From assembly GCA_029449235.1 (NCBI GenBank), contig JANATG010000012.1:496001-560000 (forward strand): a stretch of 64,000 nucleotides of DNA. The letters run 5' to 3'. The first letter of the stretch is position 1, and each line of letters begins with the position of its first letter. Of this stretch, positions 56,639 to 64,000 are shown one piece after another. Below the pieces are notes generated by a model that saw nothing but the letters and a program-made list of their open reading frames with translations, ran no database searches and was not told the origin of the DNA. This DNA comes from Linnemannia schmuckeri (Eukaryota > Mortierellomycota > Mortierellomycetes > Mortierellales > Mortierellaceae). The translations under genes and the position numbers were made by a program.

Positions 56639-58830
56639 TTAGTACTCCTCAACCATCTCCTCATCGGGGTTGGAGTCCGAGGAGACCTCCTCGTAATCCT
56701 TCTCGAGGGCAGCCAAGTCCTCGCGGGCCTCAGAGAACTCACCCTCCTCCATACCCTCACCAACGTACCAGTGGACGAAGGCGCGCTTGGCGTACATGAG
56801 ATCGAACTTGTGGTCAAGACGGTTCCAGGCCTCAGCAATGGCGGTGGTGTTGGACAACATGCAGACGGCACGGCTGACCTTGGCGACCTCACCGCCGGGA
56901 ACGACGGAGGGAGGCTGGTCGTTGATACCGACCTTGAAACCGGTGGGGCACCAGTCGACGAACTGGATGGTGCGCTTGGTCTTGATGTTGGCAATGGCGG
57001 CGGTGACATCCTTGGGGATGACATCTCCACGGTACAAGAGACAGCAGGCCATGTACTTTCCGTTCTTGGGGTCGCACTTGACCATCTGGTTGGTGGTCTC
57101 GAAACAAGCAGAGGTGATCTCCTGGACGGACAACTGCTCGTGGAAGGCCTTCTTGGCGGACAAGATGGGAGCGTAGGTAACCAAGGGGAAGTGGATACGG
57201 GGGTAAGGAACCAAGTTGGTCTGGAACTCGGTCAAGTCGACGTTCAACGAACCAACGAAGCGCAACGAGGCGGTGATGGACGAGACGACCTGGGCGATCA
57301 TGCGGTTGAGGTGGGTGTACGAGGGACGGGCAACGTCGAGGTTGCGACGGCAGATGTCGTAAATGGCCTCGTTATCGACCATGAAGGCGCAGTCGGTGTG
57401 CTCGAGGGTGGTGTGGGTGGTCAAGATCGAGTTGTAGGGCTCGACGACCGAGGTGGCCATCTCGGGGGCGGGGTAGACGGCAAACTCGAGCTTGGACTTC
57501 TTGCCGTAGTCAACGGAAAGACGCTCCAAGAGCAAGGCACCGAAACCGGAACCGGTACCACCACCGAAAGAGTGGAAGACCAAGAAGCCCTGAAGACCAG
57601 TGCAGGCATCGGAGAGCTTGCGGACGCGGTCGAGGACAGAGTCAACGAGCTCCTTGCCGATGGTGTAGTGACCACGGGCGTAGTTGTTAGCGGCATCCTC
57701 CTTTCCGCTGATCAACTGCTCGGGGTGGAAGAGACTGATAGGATAAATAAAAGAAATGGGCAGTGAATTAGCATCTTGTCACAGTCTCCTGATGATATTC
57801 CTGCAGTTCACTGTCGAGCGAGTATCCATGATATATTGCCAATAGCCATGGTGTGTGCGTTCTTACTTGCGGTAGGTACCAGTGCGGACCTCATCAACGA
57901 CGGTCTCCTCGAGATCGACGAAGACTATTTGCAGTTAACGGAAAGGCAAAGAGAAAAAGGTTAGGGATGGACAAGGTAATCGGTACAATTGTGATACCAA
58001 ATATACAAGCGAGATGCATGTTGAGTTGAGTTGTGTTAAGTTGGGGAAACAGGCGACCGGACTGCTGCTCTCGGGACATAAAACACCAGAGATCACACCA
58101 CCCCATCAACTACAAACAACGATAAACAATTTCCCAATTTTCATCTCCTTGCAAAGCAAAAAAGATGGAAAGGGGGAAGGAAGGAAGCGAGAGAAGGAGG
58201 TCAAGGAAAACAAAACTAGGCTAAGGGGGAAGAGATGACGATGATGGAAAACGACATTTACTGGCACGGGGAACGTGCTTGCCGGCGGAAGTCTCGGAGA
58301 AGAAGGTGCTCGAGGACGAGTCGAACTGGGAAGCCTGCTTGTCAGAGGCACTACAATGAACGAGTAAAGTGAAAAGAGAGAAAGAGAGAGAGTGAGCACG
58401 AAGTATTTTTCCATTGACAGGCGGTGTTATTTAGGTCATTCGATGTTGTTCCTGCGTGTGTTTGTTTTGGTTGTATTAAGGCTTCTTTTTTGTTTTTTCC
58501 TTGTGCCTGAAGTGAGAAAAGAATACTTACACGGTACCATCGGGAGAGATGCCGTGCTCCAAGCAGTAGAGCTCCCAACAGGCGTTACCGATTTGGATAC
58601 CGGCCTATTAAAGGATTGACATATGAAAAAGGGTGTCGTACGAGCAAGTCAGTAAATCTGTTGTTGTTGTTTATACATGAAAATGATGATGAAGACACGC
58701 TACCCCTTCAAGCGTGATGAACCTGAGATGATGATGATAGCGATAACTAATACAGAAGAGCGTGTTGTGGAAAGAAGGAAAGAAAGTTAAGACTCACCTG
58801 TCCGACGTGGATAGAGATGACTTCGCGCAT
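56639..58830 (-). CDS. TUB1: Alpha-tubulin
   Basis: Five exons: 58798-58830, 58531-58604, 58262-58350, 57867-57924, 56639-57734, giving 449 aa. Starts MREVISIHVGQ joined to AGIQIGNACWELYCLEHGI, as in all alpha-tubulins. The GTP-binding loop GGGTGSGFGALLLERL is present, as are YRNLFHPEQLISGKEDAANN, spanning exons 4 and 5, and YPRIHFPLVTYAPILSAKKA. It ends EEMVEEY, with the C-terminal Tyr used in the detyrosination cycle. The first four exons are 33-89 nt and crowd the 5' end, an intron pattern common for fungal tubulin genes. Codon use is strongly biased to C/G third positions (for example GAG, AAG, CTC), fitting high expression. Convergent with COG2. Confidence 0.98.
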
Positions 58831-59269
58831 GGTGAATGAGTTTGAGTTGATGGGTGGTGGGGTGAGTGTGTGTGAGTGTGTGTGTAAAGAGTGGTGGAGC
58901 CGGTGCTATTTAGTCAAGTTAGGAGACAAAAGTGGGAACCGATAAAGAGAAAAGTGAAAAAACAGGACAGGCTGTATTTTTATTATCGAGGCCAAAGGGC
59001 GGGAAACGGGGGAGCGAGAGGGGACGTGCTAAGCCACTGATAGGCATGTCATATTGCAAATGAAATAAAATAAAAATGCGCGGTTACAGCCATTGGACCC
59101 ACACTACATCACGCTACTACAAGCGAGCAAGGTGACACGCACAGACAGACATGGAACAAAAGCATTGAAGCAGTTATTGCAAGGAGAGAGAAAGAAAAGG
59201 AGAAGAAGAGAGAAGGTAAAATGGTGAAGAGAAGGATACAAAGGGGAGACAAAGTGGAGATGGGCATGT
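58831..59269. other. Alpha-tubulin upstream region and carboxylesterase 3' flank
   Basis: Contains a GTGTGAGTGTGTGTG run just before the tubulin start and AT-rich sequence. No gene seen. Confidence 0.5.
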
Positions 59270-61772
59270 TTATTTAAGGTCATCCGAGGAGGATGGTAGC
59301 CGGAACATAAAATCCTGCTTCAGGCCATCCTCGATCCATTGACAGGACGCAGCTTGAAGGTTGTATACCATCTTACTCTCAACATTCATATCTAACGTGG
59401 CATGCGACTGGCCAAAGGGCAACCACTCGACCTCCGTGACATCTGGGTTGGTTATCTCGACACCGAAAAGACGACCTGGTTGAGGATTTGGATTCCCTGC
59501 CTTGGCAAACGAGGTGAAGCGATCAACGACTTGCCGTGCAAACCGGGCATCGTCTCCAGTCTGAGAGAACCCGGTTACAGCGGCACCACTTGCAAAGACA
59601 GTCTGGATCTCATTCGAATGGCAAACACGACCTGTGCTGGCGGCGCAAAAACTGCTTTCGACCAGTGGCATGTCACGCCCCCGGCTGAAACGGAAGTTGT
59701 AGATGGGCTTGTACTTTGTCATCTGCCGACTGAAGTACTGGAGTGGACATAGCCAGTAGTACTCCGTGCCGAATTGTGTAAATGAAACCCGGAAGGTATC
59801 TGGGTCGCTTGGAGAGAGTGGGAAGTACGGCGATGCGAGGATAGCAGAAGTCCTGGTCTTTCCAAAGATCCTCTCCAACGACTCTGTGGCATTTGAGATA
59901 GGAACAGGTTGAGTGTAGTAGATGGGCACGTAGAATCCGGCCTCATCCTTGACAGTACCCCACATGATGCTGGCGTTGGTGTTATATCTTCCCTACCTGA
60001 CGAGTGCCGTAAAGTCGTCCACAATCAATTCATCGTCGATGGTCGGCCGCTCGACCAGTCCAAACGTTGTCCAGATGTCATCATCGAGCGCCAGCTGGTC
60101 GGCCTTCACTGTTGCCTCCAGGATATCGTTGGTCGATGCGGCGCGTGCACAGTCGAGATTACCAGAGTTGCAGCCCAAGAGCGTCAGAAGATAATTGTTG
60201 ATCTTGGCTGCGTCCTGCGATGTCTTGAAGGGGATGTCGAGCGGATCACTCTCACTAATGACCCTCTGATAGAGTCCAAATGTGGATGGTGCAGAGAGGA
60301 AAGCACGAATGCTGTGAGCTCCTGCGCTTTGACCAAAGACGGTGACACGAGAAGGGTCACCACCAAAGGAGGCAATGTTCTTTTGAACCCACTGGAGAGC
60401 AAGGATCTGATCACGTAACGCCTGGTTGCCAGGGATGGCCGTCCTAGCCCACGAATTGATGTTCTCGAACCAACCAAAGAGACCAAGGCGATAGTTGATG
60501 GTGACAACGACGACTCCGCCACGAGAGACTAGGTTGCCAGGCTCCAAGATGATCAACGAACCGGAAAAACTATTGTTCAAGAGGCGACATTTGATGGATT
60601 AGTAACCAGTCTCATTTTATTTTTTTGAGTCCTTCATCCCTTACGACGCCCCTCCTTGGCAATTAGCAAATCAATCAACAAGAGTTGACATACTTTGTGT
60701 ACCCACCCCCGTGTAAAAATAGCATGACCGGTAAGGGTGGGCCCTGGCCTTTCAGACTAGGGGTGTAAACATTCAAGTTTAGACAAGCCTCATCCTCCGT
60801 CGCAGACTGCGCCAGCCAAGACAGGATCTGAGCTCCGATACCCTTGGATCTAGGAGTCTGCGGACAGGTGTGTCCGTACTGGGTCGCATCATGGATTTCC
60901 GTAAACGGTGCCTTGGGAACTGGAGCAGCGAAGCGAAGGTCGCCCACAGGTGGCTCAGCATAGGGAATGCCCAAGAACCGAAAGGCATTTTGGTCGCGCC
61001 AGCCTTGAATCTGTCCGACAGGGGTGTTCACTTTGACTTGGCGGCTGTTGTCGTAAAAGAACAGGGTTCGACGCCTGACACTGTTGGAGCAGATGGTTGG
61101 TACCTCGGTGTCGAAGGGATCATATCTGTGCTTCCTGTATTTTTGTTGACCGCCAAACACTTGGAGAGGGAACCAAGCATCCCTTGAAACCAAAAACAAA
61201 CAAGTGTCAGACACAGCTGCAAGAAGGTGAGAAGAAGAATTGAAACATTTGCATTCGTTGTCAAAATTAAGTAAGGTTTACCATTGAGGATCCAGAACTG
61301 AGAGTATGCTGATACTTCTGGCTGAGCGACCGAGTTGTTATGCAACAAGGACACAAGACTGTTTGCGCCGCTTGTGCTAGGTATGGACATATATCCATCT
61401 ACAAGCAAAGGCATGATTGTTCACCAGTTAGGTCACTTGGGCATTTTCAACTGTAAGCAGAAATGCGCGAAAAAAAAAGGATGCGAGTCGTTCAGATCCT
61501 TTCCTAACCTTCATTCAACGAACGACAAGCAGACATTCCATCGCTGTACGATCTTGGATGGGACATAGCAAGAACGAAAACTTGGGTGTGGAAGAGTCAA
61601 CGTCGTTGTCGAGGAGGATGCTAACACCATCGATGTCGCTTGCTAAGGGTGCAGAGGAAGATAAACTGGATCGGTTTTCTTGTGGGTGTGTTGGTGCAGC
61701 GTCAATCTGGAGGAGACTGAGAGTCAAGAAAAGAGCATGGACGAATGCAAGAATCGTGCATCTAAGAAACAT
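59270..61772 (-). CDS. Secreted type-B carboxylesterase/lipase with an in-frame TAG
   Basis: Exons on the minus strand: about 61550-61772 (donor uncertain), 61282-61398, 60694-61216, and 59270-60569 if read through the stop. The signal peptide MFLRCTILAFVHALFLTLSL and DAAPTHP lead. Type-B carboxylesterase motifs: FRFLGIPYAEPPVGDLRF, EACLNLNVYTPSL, VMLFLHGGGYTK, VVVTINYRLGLFG, NQALRDQILALQWVQKNIAS, and the nucleophile GQSAGAHS. GTVKDEAGFYV carries the acidic residue and GRVCHSNEIQTVF the His. At 59993-59995 a TAG interrupts the frame between FTALVR and GRYNTNASIMWG, both of which are conserved family text in the same frame. A GT...AG span of 27 nt (59970-59996) would remove the stop but also the conserved GRYNTNA. 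So this is a recent nonsense allele, a readthrough gene, a base-calling error, or a gene with a 27-nt intron. Exon 2 and the Arg-rich N-terminal part before KVNTPVGQ are unusual for the family. Confidence 0.8.
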
Positions 61773-62039
61773 TATTCAGTGCAACTACTTTGGTGGCGTT
61801 TGGTATCTTTGCTCTAGTTCAAAGAGAGATAAGGATGGTGTGCCCGAAAAAAAACCAACAGAATGAAGTGGATGGGAGAAGAGATGTGAGGGAAAAGGAT
61901 GTAGCGCTGAGGTTCCATGGGTGAGTATTGTTGCAAAATAAGGTGGCGGCTAGGCAGCGGTGGCGATGCCTTAGATTAGCAGTCATATTCTTTGTAGACA
62001 TAGTATTAGTAGTGCGCCCAGCCCTCTTGTCTGCTCTTT

Positions 62040-62203
62040 GTCCTTTTACACATCACTTCTTGGACGAGAGCAATACTGACAAGAGTTTCGTTGGCGCGTT
62101 ACAGGTACAAACCCCCTCTTTGATATTATGAATAGAAGGTCCTTTTACACATCACTTCTTGGACGAGAGCAATACTGACAAGAGTTTCGTTGGCGCGTTA
62201 CAG
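62040..62203. repeat. 65-bp direct repeat with 34-bp spacer
   Basis: Positions 62040-62104 and 62139-62203 are identical by eye, from GTCCTTTTACACATCAC to GTTGGCGCGTTACAG. On the minus strand both copies can be read as CNAPTKLLSVLLSSKK followed by a stop. Confidence 0.9.
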
Positions 62204-62592
62204 TATATTGTTTCGTGTGGTTCCATTAGGACATTACTATCACTACCCCGTACCAATTGAGGGCTTAACAGCGGTCCTATAACTCTGGCCTTCGACCCTC
62301 TCCCTGAGTAACAGTATTTATACAGTAATCCCTGCAGCGAAGTGCTCCTTACAACTAATAATTTAGAGAGGGATAATTCCCCATGTATCTCGTCAGTCAC
62401 CCATGAACCAATACAACTAAATGATGTTCGCCCTTTTTGGCAAAGCCCCTTTAATGTGTGGTCATCAACTATAGCCCCGATTTTTGCACTCGTGGTTGCC
62501 CTTTCTTCGGTTCAGTTACCTATGTCTTACGCAATATCATCCGCAGTGATAGTAACTCAGTCTTGCTCTTCAACCTTTGCAAGAGTTGATCG

Positions 62593-62626
<34 letters not shown>

Positions 62627-62902
62627 GGCAACTGAGCAGACGTGACAAGAGGTGTGCCAAAGCAAAAAGACAATCCTTGAATGCATACAGAGCGCTACAT
62701 TTCCTTGTTTGAATAAATACATAAAATATATTCTTGGTTTTGCACACCTTTCCAGCAGCGGCTCAAAGACCAATTGCTCGCTCTTTCCTGTGCTCCTGAT
62801 CCACCATCTTTCAGAATACAAATAGACACGTAGTAAAAAAAGGCATGATTGGACTAATGTTATGGCAGAACTCATTTGTTCGCAATCGGTTAGGCTCGTG
62901 CA

Positions 62903-63021
62903 CTATGGAAACATTTTGTACCTCGGGGGCGGTAAGGTCGAAACAAAAACCTGGTCGCGAGGGACGTTGCCTTCAAAGCGAAATGACATCCTCCAATAGT
63001 TGCCCAGCACCTTATCCTCGT
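62903..63021 (-). pseudogene. Coding-like fragment, unknown
   Basis: After an AG at 63022-63023, the minus strand is open for 39 codons to a TAG: DEDKVLGNYWRMSFRFEGNV then PRDQVFVSTLPPPRYKMFP. The composition is protein-like and the other frames here are not. A TGA closes the frame just upstream, so it must be a spliced last exon or a remnant. Family unknown. Confidence 0.3.
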
Positions 63022-63110
63022 CTCAGAATTATTTAGTCTTATAAAAGATCAAAAAAAAGCACGCGTTAAGGGTGAAGTAGTGTCCTTTGCTAGGAGTCCT
63101 TTTTGCAACC

Positions 63111-63142
<32 letters not shown>

Positions 63143-63250
63143 GAATTTTCGGAAAGAAGACGAAGGTCAAAAGTGAATAAAAGTGATGGCGAAAGAAAAG
63201 GTACGTCCTATAGGTCCGCAAGAGGCTGTGTTGACGCTTCATAGCTATTG

Positions 63251-63658
63251 CTAGTTAGTGAAGACGGAATGCATACTCGTCGTTTCATCCTGGGAAGGGT
63301 TGTTTTCTACGGATAGGAACTTGACGACATTCGGCTATGCGGATAAAGATAGAAAATCATTGTATGTTGCGAGATGAGATGGTGAGGACGTGGAATGTAA
63401 CACGTATGTGTGAAAAAAAAAAAGAAGATATTAGGCAAGAGCTGTTGGCCAAAAGAGACCATGTGCCACATTACACACCTAGGAACAAAGAACCATTACG
63501 CTGTTCCCATACAAAAATTTGAATGTCATATCCATTTCAAAATCGAACAAGTACCACACCAAGGTGGCATTGCATGGCAGCCTGACACTAGTATCTATTA
63601 GCCCATCAGGCCCATCACTCTCTCTTATTTCATTTACAACCGCTCGTCGTGTTGTCAT
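63251..63658 (-). CDS. Candidate small two-exon gene, unknown
   Basis: Exon 63500-63658 (MTTRRAVVNEIRESDGPDGL through FKFLYGNS) ends at a possible GTAATG donor. The exon 63251-63334 starts after TTTATCCGCATAG and reads PNVVKFLSVENNPSQDETTS to a TAG. Both are phase 0, giving 80 aa. Nothing recognisable. The join is a hypothesis from splice signals and frame only. Confidence 0.25.
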
Positions 63659-63801
63659 GAGCAAGTCAGCAACATTTTATTTGTCAATATACCAGCGCGT
63701 CGCCTACAGTGTTAGTCAAAAGGGTGTACAAATCATAGTAACATGTAGCCAGGTTCAAGACTAGGCTAAGTAGCTTTTTATCCTTTGTACGTAGGATGCG
63801 C

Positions 63802-63890
63802 CTAGGCTTTGATGAAGAAAGAAGCATACAGTTCTGGGGCAGATTTCTCGTAGTCTACCGCCTGTACTTCCAAAGCCTCACGAGAATATC
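63802..63890 (-). CDS. Last exon of an unidentified gene (partial)
   Basis: After the acceptor ACATGCAAG at 63891 and up, the minus strand reads YSREALEVQAVDYEKSAPEL then YASFFIKA and TAG at 63802-63804. The upstream exon probably lies at or past the right edge of the window. The text looks like protein, but the family is not recognised. Confidence 0.35.
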
Positions 63891-64000
63891 CTTGCATGTG
63901 TGAATAACATGCTAGTAATATAAGAATTGCGAGACAAGGATGTGAGGACACCAAGGAATTAGCGACTAGAAGTCTGGACAACAATGGAGGCTTCCTTGCA

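Larger units (their letters stand above)
61773..63250. other. Unassigned 1.5 kb with direct repeat and homopolymers
   Basis: Upstream side of the carboxylesterase, a 65-bp direct repeat (listed separately), A tracts at 62595-62624 and 63111-63138, and a coding-like fragment at 62903-63021 on the minus strand. Confidence 0.5.

Noticed and set aside
56771..57766. 331-codon plus-strand frame
   Set aside because: Antisense shadow of the highly codon-biased alpha-tubulin gene.

Overview
The window is nuclear DNA from a filamentous fungus. Genes are split by many short GT-AG introns (mostly 60-130 nt), starts sit behind pyrimidine-rich leaders, and the gene set is fungal: a vacuolar transporter chaperone subunit, a GH17 glucanase, a yeast-type amino acid permease, and COG2, RPC4 and an ABC-F protein. 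Protein style (secreted proteins with an N-terminal His after the signal peptide, long Ser/Asn/Gln-rich tails) and the many long A/T homopolymers suggest an early-diverging lineage, perhaps Mortierellomycotina. That placement is inference and cannot be settled from the sequence alone. Exon boundaries given here were worked out by hand from splice signals and reading-frame continuity.

Layout. 1-6.5 kb: the 3' end of an unknown gene, a TilS-like tRNA-lysidine synthetase (+), and a membrane-anchored GH17 beta-1,3-glucanase (-), the last two convergent. 6.5-17.4 kb: a gene-poor stretch holding two paralogous secreted proteins that resemble lytic polysaccharide monooxygenases (both -). 17.4-25.3 kb: an amino acid permease (-) and a GPI-type PLC-like phosphodiesterase (-). 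27.4-30.6 kb: a multi-span membrane protein fused to a glycosyltransferase-like domain (+).

32.7-58.8 kb is a dense housekeeping block: VTC1 (+), RNA polymerase III subunit RPC4 (-), a PQ-loop membrane protein (+), a 1656-aa ankyrin/UBA protein (-), ABC-F ATPase ARB1 (-), a ZIP metal transporter (+), a small unknown protein (-), protein phosphatase methylesterase PPE1 (+), COG2 (+) and alpha-tubulin (-). Neighbours alternate between convergent pairs (3' ends 150-450 bp apart) and divergent pairs sharing promoters. 59.2-61.8 kb: a type-B carboxylesterase (-) with an in-frame TAG. 61.8-64 kb: mostly unassigned, with a 65-bp direct repeat and several coding-like fragments.

The genes do not form one pathway. 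Themes are cell-wall and extracellular carbohydrate work (GH17, LPMO-like pair, glycosyltransferase-like protein), vacuole and nutrient transport (VTC1, PQ-loop, permease, ZIP), and core cell machinery. No tRNA, rRNA, CRISPR or intact transposon was recognised.
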